NCBI GenBank assembly: GCA_023439835.1 | Contig: JAEXUW010000009.1 | Coordinates: 1-64,000, forward strand | DNA from: Bacillota bacterium | GTDB lineage: Bacteria; Bacillota; Clostridia; Oscillospirales; Ruminococcaceae | Reading direction: 5' to 3' | DNA length: 64,000 nucleotides | Part shown: piece after piece, positions 1 to 7,703 of the stretch | Layout of the letters: each line of letters starts with the position of its first letter | How positions within the stretch are numbered: position 1 is the stretch's first letter | Notes under the pieces: model-generated | Database searches by the model: none | What the model was told of the DNA's origin: nothing | Seen by the model: the letters and a program-made list of their open reading frames with translations, nothing else | Made by a program: the position numbers and the translations under genes

Positions 1-192
1 ATGCATAATCTGTCGCACATTCAAGCATTGATTTTGGCATTCCTAATCTCATTGCAATATAAATTGCACAGCTTTCTCCGGCTTCACCTATTTCAAGTTT
101 GTATTGTGGCTGTAAGGTTTCACGGTCTAACCGAAAGCTGTCTACTTTAAGAAAATTATACTATATCGCCCAGAAAAATCAAAGTCTTGCAT
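1..192 (-). pseudogene. MutS-family fragment, frameshifted, runs off the left edge
   Basis: The minus strand from about 160 to 1 reads as a 52-residue stretch containing RETLQPQYKLEIGEAGESC and IAMRLGMPKSML. This resembles the part of MutS/MutS2-type ATPases after the Walker B region (FDxETLxPxYRLxxGxxGxS, IAxRLGxP). That frame is closed upstream by TAG at 161-163. A second frame starts at ATG 192-190 and reads on into the same place (ending SIIFLK just before the MutS-like part), as if one indel separates them. The upstream ATPase half expected of a MutS protein is absent. I read this as a truncated, frameshifted remnant; the family call is from memory of motifs, and the part beyond base 1 is unseen. 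Confidence 0.5.
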
Positions 193-247
193 ATCTATCT
201 GCCTTATAAATAGTATTAGTCTATGTGTTTAAGGGCATAAAAAGTTC

Positions 248-276
248 CCGTATCCAATATTAACTCAGATACGGGG
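248..276. terminator. Inverted repeat, possible terminator
   Basis: CCCGTATC (248-255) and GATACGGG (269-276) form an 8 bp perfect stem with a 13-base loop. On the minus strand the stem is followed by AACTTTTT, so termination of a leftward transcript is the better reading. No intact gene lies immediately upstream on either strand. Confidence 0.35.
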
Positions 277-907
277 ATATTTATCTGTTTAGCAAACTTA
301 CCGGCTCTTGATATCAGCCTGTGCTGTATACCACACTAGAAATATGCCTTTTAAATTTCAACAATTCAATAAATCAGTAAATATATAAAGAGATATTTGC
401 AATCACCTCACAATGTAGGATGGCGGTTATAAAGCTTTGACGTATAAATTGCTGCTTTCTGCTCACGCTTAACAAATTTTATCACCGCTTGAATATCGGC
501 ACTTCACAAGCAAATCGTCTTTCGTTTCATATTTGCTTGTCTTTAATGTGTCTTGCCAAATGTTGCGTAGTATCAATTTACTGTTTTTATGCTATTTCAG
601 CTTCAAATTTATAATATATATGACTAATTTTATGTATTAATCTAATATTACAACTTTTTTGTGCTTGAACTTTTATGCACTTTTAGCTTTACATTGATAA
701 ATATGAAAAAGTATTATCCAATATTTTATTTTGTATTGTATAGAAAACGTTTAATAAATTCCCTGTCGGCGTTTCTTTGGCAAATTCTCTTTTATTGCAC
801 GTTAATAATTAACAAACAAAGCACTAACCCTTTGGTTGATAAACTGAAATTATATTATCTGTTGAACAGTATTTTCTAAATTGTTACACTTAACATGATA
901 CGGATAG

Positions 908-937
908 ATTTGATTAATTTTTATATTCAAATCAAAT
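908..937 (+). repeat. Inverted repeat in the pectate lyase leader
   Basis: ATTTGATT (908-915) and AATCAAAT (930-937) are perfect 8-base inverted arms, 14 bases apart, just upstream of the ribosome binding site (GGGAGG, 949-954). It could be an operator or a 5' UTR hairpin. No regulator gene sits next to it. Confidence 0.35.
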
Positions 938-961
938 AACGTAAAATTGGGAGGGTTTTCA

Positions 962-3900
962 ATGAAGAAAAAAGCATTTAATGCACTAAGATTGTTTCTT
1001 GCCGTGGCAGTGCTAGCAATGAGCATACCGTTAAATATGTTTGTAGTAACAGCTGGCTCGTCAACAAAAGCTCTAGACGTCGGAGCTGACTGTGCTAACA
1101 CAACCTTGACAGCAGAACAGGTCTACGGCGATTTCACAGTCAAGGCAACAGACAGCAAGACTGTCGCGATTGATGAAAATGAAAAAACTGACGAAACAGG
1201 AACCATGGTGTTTTCAAAAAGAATGAAGCTTGGCGGAGCAGGAGATCCGACATATCGTTCAGTTCATTTCACGACAGCTGCAGCCGCTCAGATTACAGTT
1301 TATGCCATGAGCAGCTCAGGTACTGCTGACAGACCGCTTAGCCTTTACAAAGCTGACGGAACTCTTGTATCTACACAAACAGCATTAGGCACAGTAACAG
1401 ATAACAAAATCCCACAATCTACATATACGGTTACTGAAGCAGGAACGTATTATCTTGCATCAGACGATGGCGGTATTAATATTTATTATATTAAAGTGGC
1501 TGAGCTTGTGGAGGAAACATTTTCCTTTAACGCTAGTGACGGAACAGTCGGTGATATTCCTAACGGAACCATTTTTGGTGAATTCACCGTCACAGCTGAT
1601 GCGTCTCATGCGGTTTCAATTGACGCAAACGCAAAAACAAGCAGTGACGGCACATTGACATTCACACAGAGGCTCAAACTTGGCGGCGCAGGAACAGCAG
1701 CTTATCGTTCTGTTCACTTTGCCACAGAGGGCGAGGCAGAAATCACCGTTTATGCTATAAGCAGCTCAAGCAGTGCTGACAGACCTCTTGCACTTTTTGA
1801 TACTTCAGACGATTCGACGATCAGTACAAGAACCGCAATGGGAGCATATGCCAGCGGACTTGAACCACTGACATATTCCGTCACCGCAGCGGGAGATTAT
1901 TATCTCGCTTCAACCGACGGCGGAATCAATATTTATTATATTAGTGTTACACAAAAGGTTTATGGTGGCGATTCAGGTCCTGCACGTCCCGCCTGGGCAG
2001 ATGCAACTGCACCGACCATTGATTCTGTTACTCTTAACGGAGCAGACACAGATATTATTGACGTAGCATGGACAGGAGACATCAGTAATGACGGCGCAGA
2101 CAGAATTTTTGCAAGACTAATTAAGGACGGCGAGATTGTCGTCTCCTCAAGCACAGCAACGGCAGGAACAACTGGAACCTTACAGCTTACACCTCCCTCA
2201 AGCGGAGATTATGTTATTCGCCTTGACGCTGTCAGAACAGGCGAAACTGACATTAAATCCTCAGCAGATGAAGCTTTCAACGGCTTTGTGAAATCCCTTG
2301 AGGCAATTTCAGTCGGCAATATCAGAACGACTGCTGTTAGTGGAACAACAGCATCTCTTATTGTTGAATGGAGCGAGGTTGACGAAGCTACACATTATAC
2401 AGTTGAATATAAAACAGGCGCGGATCCCTACACAACAGCAGCTGATAACGTAACAGATCTTACATACACAATACCAGGTCTGACCGTGGGAACAACCTAT
2501 GACATTAGAGTTACCGCAGTCAGAGGCGGAGATAGCGTTTCAGACGAAGCCTCAAAGGAGGTTGCCGCAGAAAACGAAAGATGGATGACCGCTCTTGTCG
2601 GCTCTGGCGCAGCGGGAACATTTCAGGAGAACGGCGACGGCTCGATAACCATTAATGCGACCGGCGGAAAAATTGCAGATTCAGAGGACGGCTTCAGCTA
2701 TTACTATACAGAAGTTGACCCTGAAACAGAGAATTTCACTCTGACTGCTACTTTCTATATTGACGACGCTTCAAACAAGGATAATCAGTCAGGCTTTGGA
2801 ATCATAGCAATTGACACCTTTGAAGCAGGCAACTCAAACGCTAGATATTTCAACTCAGCCGGAACAATGTTTGCAAAATACTCTAATGTAATAGACGGAG
2901 CAATAACAACAAGATACGGCGTTCCCGGCGGAAAATTCGTCACAGGCTATTCTGGCGCACCAACCGCTTCTTCAGCATCAAGAGCAGTAATTGACACATC
3001 ACCATTTGATTGGAATTTCAAGTCAAGCTACACTGCCGGCACTAACCTCAACCCCCCTAAATTTGAAACAGGTGAAACCTATACGCTTACACTAAGAAAA
3101 TCAAATACTGGTTTCCATTCAACAATTGAAGGCATTAACGGCGAAATCATATGCTATGAGCCTGAACTTCTTCTTCAGCAGGATGGCGACAAATATTATG
3201 TCGGTGTCTTTGTATCAAGAAAAATTACTGTAACAATAAGCGATATCAATTTTGCTACAATTCATCCCGATGATGACGATGCGCCTTTAGAGCGCCCCGT
3301 TAGCTATATCACACCGACACTTACACTTGATTCGGGAACAACAAGCACATCAAACAACTATACAGCAGCTTTTTATTCGAATGTCAACGGCACACTGGAA
3401 ATCACCGATGGTTTAGGAAGAATATATGCATCAAACATTTCGGTAACAAAAAATGTCAGAGCGACAGTAAATATTGAATTATTAACAAGCACAAATAACC
3501 TTATCGCTACAATAACACCATTACCAAGCGAATCACAGGGACTTGGAGAATATGAAGAGCTTTCTTCATATGAGCCGGTTTCAAGAAGCTTCACAGTAAA
3601 AGTAAACAGATTCGGATACAGCTCGAATGCTCTTTATGTTTCACCTACCGGAAGCTCAAGTGGCGACGGAACAGAGGCAAATCCACTTGATATTTATACT
3701 GCAACCGCTTATGCTCAGGCAGGACAGGAGATTATTCTTAAGGGCGGAACATATAATCTTAACAAGGGAATAACAATCGAGCGTGGGCATAATGGCACAG
3801 CAGGCAACAGAATTACTCTGATGTCCGCACCGGGCGAATATGCTATCCTAGACCTTTCAAATTCCTCATCAGGCGGAATAACACTCAAGGGCGATTACTG

Positions 3901-5521
3901 GCACATATACAATATCGAAATCTGCAATTCACAATCAGGGAAAAAACCTATGCTCATTCAGGGGCATCACAACATTGTTGAAAAGGTTGTTTCACATTCA
4001 AACGGAGATACCGGATTCCAAATTTCAGGCTTCTCATCTGAGCCTTTCTCAATGTGGCCTTCATACAATCAGGTTATCAGCTGTGTATCCTACGATAACT
4101 GCGACGCTTTAAGAAACGATGCAGACGGCTTTGCAGCAAAGCTGACCTGCGGTGACGGCAATGTATTTAAATATTGCATCGCTTATAACAATATCGATGA
4201 CGGTTATGACCTTTACGCAAAATCAACTTCCGGCTCAATCGGAGCTGTTACAATTGATAGCTGTATTGCCTATAACAACGGCTGGCTAACCACTGACGCA
4301 CCTGACGCTCAGAAGGGTGAGGGCAACGGTTTCAAGCTCGGCGGTGAAAGCATGCCGGGACAGCACATTCTAATAAACAGCATTTCATACGGAAATCTTG
4401 CAAAGGGAATAACCAGCAACAGCGGACCAGACTGCAAAATTTTCAACAGCACCTCATACAACAACGGAACATATAACTTCCAGCTTTACACCTCAGCGGC
4501 AACGTCAAACTATGATTTTTCTGGAGTGATTTCTTATCTTCCCACAACAACCGACGCAGTGGGCTATGCAAATCAATCTCCTATCATTTCCACCACTAAC
4601 TATCTGAACGGCATCAACTCGCAAAGCATTTCAGTCGCGGCAGACTGGTTTGTCAGCCTTGACACATCAATTATTCCGACCATAGCGGCAGACGGAAGCA
4701 TTAATATGCACGGGCTTCTTGAGCTCACTGAGAACGCACCTTCCGATGCGGGCGCAAGAATATCCGCTAATCCAAATCCCACTGTAATCAATATTGGAAC
4801 TCCTGTCGGTACTACTACCCCAGGTGGTGGCGGCTCAGCACCATCAGAACCTCAGATTTCAGGTGACAGCGGAACAAAGGGCTGGGCGGCTATCGAGGAT
4901 AAAATTAAAGAAACTGCTCAGGGCGGAAAAATCACTATCGACATGAAGGGTACAACAACTGTTCCTAAGAGCGTTCTTGAAGCTATCAAGGGCAAGGATA
5001 TCGACCTTGTTCTCGCCGTCGGCGGCGGAACATGGACAATCAACGGCAAGGATATAGAAAACGGCGACCTCAAGGATGTTGACCTTTCTGTAAACAAGTC
5101 GCTAAATTTACTTCCAGCGTCGATTGTTGATAAATTAAGAGGAGGCAATCAGGCAATTCAGCTTCACCTTTATTTCAGCGGAAAATTCAGATTTAAAGCA
5201 ACATTTAGCTTTGATGCTGGAAGTTCTAATTCAGGAAAGCACGCAAACCTATTCTACTATAACCCGACAACAAAGCAGTTTGAATACGTTTCAAGCGGAA
5301 AAATCGGCAGTGACGGAAAGGTAGGACTTGACTTCGACCACGCCTCGGATTATGTTGTTGTTATCTCAGATGAGATTATGACAGTCCCAGCGTCTGAGCC
5401 AAGCAATGAGCCGGCTGAAAACCCAAAAACTGGGAATGAGGCGACTTCGACAATGCTGATTATAATGACTGCTCTTGCTTTAACAACTGCAATTAGCATT
5501 AAGAAAAAAGCTTTAAAATAA
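962..5521 (+). CDS. Wall-anchored multidomain pectate lyase (PL9-type)
   Basis: A secreted 1519-residue protein predicted to cleave pectate by Ca-dependent beta-elimination on the cell surface. ATG 962 has GGGAGG 7 bases upstream. Domains in order: signal peptide (about 1-35); two related repeats of about 150 residues (about 35-180 and 190-335, sharing YRSVHF, TVYA, DGGINIYYI); one or two Fn3-like domains (about 345-540); a beta-sandwich-like region (about 540-760); a parallel beta-helix (about 885-1275); a Ser/Pro-rich linker; a C-terminal domain; and NPKTG at residue 1487, followed by a hydrophobic stretch and a KKKALK tail typical of sortase substrates. In the helix, D1055, D1079, D1080, D1083 and K1125 match the Ca-binding Asp set and catalytic Lys known from PL9 Pel9A. 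The Asp spacing (24, 1, 3) is the same. The exact pectic substrate is not determined, and no sortase gene is in the window. Confidence 0.88.
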   Translation: MKKKAFNALRLFLAVAVLAMSIPLNMFVVTAGSSTKALDVGADCANTTLTAEQVYGDFTVKATDSKTVAIDENEKTDETGTMVFSKRMKLGGAGDPTYRSVHFTTAAAAQITVYAMSSSGTADRPLSLYKADGTLVSTQTALGTVTDNKIPQSTYTVTEAGTYYLASDDGGINIYYIKVAELVEETFSFNASDGTVGDIPNGTIFGEFTVTADASHAVSIDANAKTSSDGTLTFTQRLKLGGAGTAAYRSVHFATEGEAEITVYAISSSSSADRPLALFDTSDDSTISTRTAMGAYASGLEPLTYSVTAAGDYYLASTDGGINIYYISVTQKVYGGDSGPARPAWADATAPTIDSVTLNGADTDIIDVAWTGDISNDGADRIFARLIKDGEIVVSSSTATAGTTGTLQLTPPSSGDYVIRLDAVRTGETDIKSSADEAFNGFVKSLEAISVGNIRTTAVSGTTASLIVEWSEVDEATHYTVEYKTGADPYTTAADNVTDLTYTIPGLTVGTTYDIRVTAVRGGDSVSDEASKEVAAENERWMTALVGSGAAGTFQENGDGSITINATGGKIADSEDGFSYYYTEVDPETENFTLTATFYIDDASNKDNQSGFGIIAIDTFEAGNSNARYFNSAGTMFAKYSNVIDGAITTRYGVPGGKFVTGYSGAPTASSASRAVIDTSPFDWNFKSSYTAGTNLNPPKFETGETYTLTLRKSNTGFHSTIEGINGEIICYEPELLLQQDGDKYYVGVFVSRKITVTISDINFATIHPDDDDAPLERPVSYITPTLTLDSGTTSTSNNYTAAFYSNVNGTLEITDGLGRIYASNISVTKNVRATVNIELLTSTNNLIATITPLPSESQGLGEYEELSSYEPVSRSFTVKVNRFGYSSNALYVSPTGSSSGDGTEANPLDIYTATAYAQAGQEIILKGGTYNLNKGITIERGHNGTAGNRITLMSAPGEYAILDLSNSSSGGITLKGDYWHIYNIEICNSQSGKKPMLIQGHHNIVEKVVSHSNGDTGFQISGFSSEPFSMWPSYNQVISCVSYDNCDALRNDADGFAAKLTCGDGNVFKYCIAYNNIDDGYDLYAKSTSGSIGAVTIDSCIAYNNGWLTTDAPDAQKGEGNGFKLGGESMPGQHILINSISYGNLAKGITSNSGPDCKIFNSTSYNNGTYNFQLYTSAATSNYDFSGVISYLPTTTDAVGYANQSPIISTTNYLNGINSQSISVAADWFVSLDTSIIPTIAADGSINMHGLLELTENAPSDAGARISANPNPTVINIGTPVGTTTPGGGGSAPSEPQISGDSGTKGWAAIEDKIKETAQGGKITIDMKGTTTVPKSVLEAIKGKDIDLVLAVGGGTWTINGKDIENGDLKDVDLSVNKSLNLLPASIVDKLRGGNQAIQLHLYFSGKFRFKATFSFDAGSSNSGKHANLFYYNPTTKQFEYVSSGKIGSDGKVGLDFDHASDYVVVISDEIMTVPASEPSNEPAENPKTGNEATSTMLIIMTALALTTAISIKKKALK

Positions 5522-5552
5522 CCTTCATTCAAAATATCTCCTCAAAAAATTT

Positions 5553-5590
5553 CTGCCTTGCACTCATTGTAAGGCAGATTTTTTATATTT
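5553..5590 (+). terminator. Rho-independent terminator of the pectate lyase gene
   Basis: CTGCCTT (5553-5559) pairs with AAGGCAG (5571-5577) and is followed by ATTTTTTATATTTTTTT. Confidence 0.85.
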
Positions 5591-5741
5591 TTTTATTCAT
5601 TTAACATCATACTCGTTATCATTAGAATATGAGCTATATTTGTTCATTATTGTTTATATCATTCGCTTTTTTGTTGATAAGAAATGCTCTAAATTTTTAG
5701 GCATTAATTATAAAAAATCACTTGATACTGAAAATAAACTA

Positions 5742-5770
5742 TTGACATTGTACGATTAATTTGCTATTAT
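5742..5770 (+). promoter_or_regulatory. Sigma-A promoter of the MCP-like gene
   Basis: TTGACA (5742-5747), a 17-base spacer and TATTAT (5765-5770). Transcription should begin near 5777, only about 25 bases before the hairpin at 5801. Confidence 0.75.
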
Positions 5771-5800
5771 GTTTTTGTTAATTATTTTTTGCATAATGAC

Positions 5801-5847
5801 GTGCATGAAACAGCTTATTAAGCTTAGTTTCATGTGCGATTTTTTTT
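5801..5847 (+). terminator. Terminator-like hairpin between promoter and start codon
   Basis: GTGCATGAAAC (5801-5811) pairs with GTTTCATGTGC (5826-5836, two wobble pairs), with AGCTT/AAGCT pairing inside. A run of eight T (5840-5847) follows at once, and the ribosome binding site GGAGG (5848-5852) comes directly after. It has every feature of an intrinsic terminator, but it lies inside the leader of the MCP-like gene. It could be an attenuator or the 3' end of a roughly 70-base RNA. No alternative antiterminator pairing is obvious in the short upstream leader. Confidence 0.7.
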
Positions 5848-5857
5848 GGAGGTAAAT

Positions 5858-6859
5858 ATGGCTGATAAAATCCATACTGATATGTCAGTTTTGTTGCAGG
5901 AGCTTATCGCTTCTTATGATGAAATGCTTGGCGTTGTCAAAAACATTCAGAGCATTACAATGCAGACGGAAATATTATCGCTCAACTCCTCCATTGAAGC
6001 GGCAAGAGCCGGAAACGCAGGGCGAGGCTTTGCTGTTGTTGCAAAAGAAATAAAAACACTTGCCGTAAATAGCGCTGAATCAAATAAGAAAAGCGCAGAG
6101 CTTGTTGATACAATTCGTGAAAAGATGAATGAGGTTATCGCAGTAAGAACTGCTGATATTGCCTTTGATGTCATAGACAAAATTGATAGAAATTTGTTCG
6201 AAAGAAACTGTGATGTTCAGGCTTGGGCGACATTTGACAAGGTTATCGACTTTGTTGAAAGCAGAGACGAGAATGTTCATAGACAGACCACTCAGCTTCT
6301 TAAAAATCTGGTAAATATATATGAGGTTTATTATGACGTGTTTATTACCGACACCACAGGCACGCTTATTGCCGCCGGAGTAAATCAGAGTCTTGTCGGT
6401 CAGAACATGCGTGACAAAAACTGGTTTCAGGAAAGTATGAAAACTCAAAAGCCTTCGGTAACAGACATGCATTATTCGGATCTTGTTAAAGGTCATACTG
6501 TCGGCTATAACTGTCCCATTATCGGAAGAACAGGAAGACTTCTCGGAATTATTTCAACCAGATTCAACTGGGATTTTATTTATGATATTGTTAATCAGGC
6601 TAAAATCAGCGCAAGGGGCGAAATAGCAATTGTCAATAAAAACGGTATAGTAATCGCTTCAAAGAACCGCTCTGACGTGCTGAGCAGGGATATGAGCAAA
6701 ATCCCCGCTGTCAGAAAAGCAATTCAAGGTGAGCAGTATGGTTATACTCTTGATCAGGATAGGTCGGGCAGGCTGTCAATAATCGGCTATGCTCATACGC
6801 GTGGCTACAATGCATACAGAGGCAAGGACTGGTCGGCTATCGTCATTGAGAACATTTAA
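5858..6859 (+). CDS. Soluble MCP-like protein with C-terminal Cache-like sensor
   Basis: 333 residues; ATG 5858 follows GGAGG by 5 bases, and an upstream in-frame GTG lies inside the leader hairpin. Residues about 1-100 hold the conserved tip of a methyl-accepting chemotaxis hairpin ([19 protein letters not shown], then [12 protein letters not shown]). A helical linker leads to a Cache/PAS-like sensor from about 150 ([34 protein letters not shown]). I see no signal peptide and no membrane segment, so the protein should be cytoplasmic, with the signalling part first and the sensor last, the reverse of classical receptors. The family role is to pass ligand state to CheA/CheW; no che gene is nearby. 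Signal unknown. Confidence 0.75.
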   Translation: MADKIHTDMSVLLQELIASYDEMLGVVKNIQSITMQTEILSLNSSIEAARAGNAGRGFAVVAKEIKTLAVNSAESNKKSAELVDTIREKMNEVIAVRTADIAFDVIDKIDRNLFERNCDVQAWATFDKVIDFVESRDENVHRQTTQLLKNLVNIYEVYYDVFITDTTGTLIAAGVNQSLVGQNMRDKNWFQESMKTQKPSVTDMHYSDLVKGHTVGYNCPIIGRTGRLLGIISTRFNWDFIYDIVNQAKISARGEIAIVNKNGIVIASKNRSDVLSRDMSKIPAVRKAIQGEQYGYTLDQDRSGRLSIIGYAHTRGYNAYRGKDWSAIVIENI

Positions 6860-6886
6860 ACTAATTACTAAAACCGCATATACATA

Positions 6887-6927
6887 AAAACACGGAATCA
6901 ACGGGCCAACATTGATTCCGTGTTTTT
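6887..6927. terminator. Bidirectional terminator between convergent units
   Basis: AACACGGAATCAA and TTGATTCCGTGTT form a 13 bp stem with flanking A and T runs on both sides. It can end the MCP-like gene (+) and the long sugar operon (-). Confidence 0.85.
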
Positions 6928-6964
6928 ATATTAGTAGTATATGAAAATGTTTAGGAGAATTGTT

Positions 6965-7195
6965 TTAGATATTTTCGCCGATATTCTTAATTTTCTTGTG
7001 AAATGCCTCAGACTCGCTGACAACATAAACAGGCATTTCAAAATCTAACGCAAACATTCCTATGAAGCTCTTTGCATCAACTCTTATTAATCCATCAGGC
7101 GAATGAATTGCAACCTCTAAATCGCATTGAGTTGCCAGATGCTGAAGCTTCTGGATTTCACCAATTGAGTTGAATTTCTTTTTACTAACCAACAA
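6965..7195 (-). CDS. HPr-like protein lacking the phospho-histidine loop
   Basis: 76 residues, last gene of the minus-strand sugar operon, 16 bases after the rpiB stop. The start is TTG 7195 or the next TTG 7192; GGAGGG lies just upstream. The C-terminal part matches HPr, including the VDAKSFIGMFAL stretch around the regulatory Ser region of HPr. The N-terminal strand and the GIHARPA loop with the phosphorylated His are absent. It therefore should not act as a PTS phosphocarrier. A regulatory or scaffold role is possible but is inference. Proteins like this are often labelled HPr family in Clostridia. Confidence 0.65.
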   Translation of the reverse strand: MLVSKKKFNSIGEIQKLQHLATQCDLEVAIHSPDGLIRVDAKSFIGMFALDFEMPVYVVSESEAFHKKIKNIGENI

Positions 7196-7211
7196 TAACC
7201 CTCCATATTAT

Positions 7212-7670
7212 CTATTTGAATACTGAATTTTCAATGCTGATTATTGCATTCACTTTTGGAGTTGAGCTTCCATCAACAAATTGAAGCTTAACCCATTCGC
7301 CTGCAATTTTTTTCGCTAGCTCGCTTCCGATTACTCTTGCTCCCATACACAGCACGTTGCCGTCGTTACTTAGAATTGAGCGCTCAGCCGAATATGAATC
7401 GTGACATACCGCTGCTCTAATTCCTTTAAATTTGTTGGCGGTAATTGACATTCCGATGCCTGTTCCACAAATTAGTATTCCTCTCTTAGCATAACCGCTT
7501 TCGATTATATTTTCACAAACTTTTTTTGCTACGTCAGGATAGTATGTAGGGTCATCTGACGAAAAACAACCTATATCCTCAATCTCATATCCCATATCCT
7601 CAAGATGTATTTTTAAAGCACCCTTTAATTCAACTGCTGCATTATCACAGCCAATTACAATTTTCTTCAT
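7212..7670 (-). CDS. rpiB: RpiB-type sugar-phosphate isomerase
   Basis: 152 residues; ATG 7670 with GAGG 6 bases upstream is preferred over the upstream TTG 7694. RpiB enzymes interconvert aldose and ketose 5-phosphates, classically ribose 5-P and ribulose 5-P. The active-site ILICGTGIGMS (Cys68, Thr70) and CHDSYSAE (His90) are intact. The usual CDHxG motif is CDNAA here, and two of the Arg expected in the C-terminal phosphate-binding stretch are Ser/Thr and Lys (about 135-139); Arg112 in GARVIG is kept. These changes point to a paralogue for another sugar phosphate. It lies 33 bases after the kinase gene. Function as a housekeeping RpiB cannot be excluded. Confidence 0.8.
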   Translation of the reverse strand: MKKIVIGCDNAAVELKGALKIHLEDMGYEIEDIGCFSSDDPTYYPDVAKKVCENIIESGYAKRGILICGTGIGMSITANKFKGIRAAVCHDSYSAERSILSNDGNVLCMGARVIGSELAKKIAGEWVKLQFVDGSSTPKVNAIISIENSVFK

Positions 7671-7703
7671 AATATGCCTCATTATCCTTCTCAATTTCCT
7701 TGC

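Larger units (their letters stand above)
193..946. other. Mostly non-coding region with possible coding remnants
   Basis: No convincing gene is present in these 750 bases. On the minus strand, two short open stretches without start codons lie next to each other in different frames. One (about 480-590) contains WQDTLKTSKYETKDD; the other (about 409-500) contains VIKFVKREQKAAIYTSKLYN and ends in a stop. They could be remnants of a decayed gene, but I do not recognise the family. The rest is AT-rich and probably carries the promoter and 5' leader of the pectate lyase gene. Confidence 0.4.

Noticed and set aside
850..1101. Minus-strand 83-codon frame across the pectate lyase start
   Set aside because: Overlaps the signal peptide coding region of a certain gene and lacks start signals.
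6080..6496. 138-codon minus-strand open frame
   Set aside because: Antisense to the MCP-like gene; no recognisable protein and no initiation signals.
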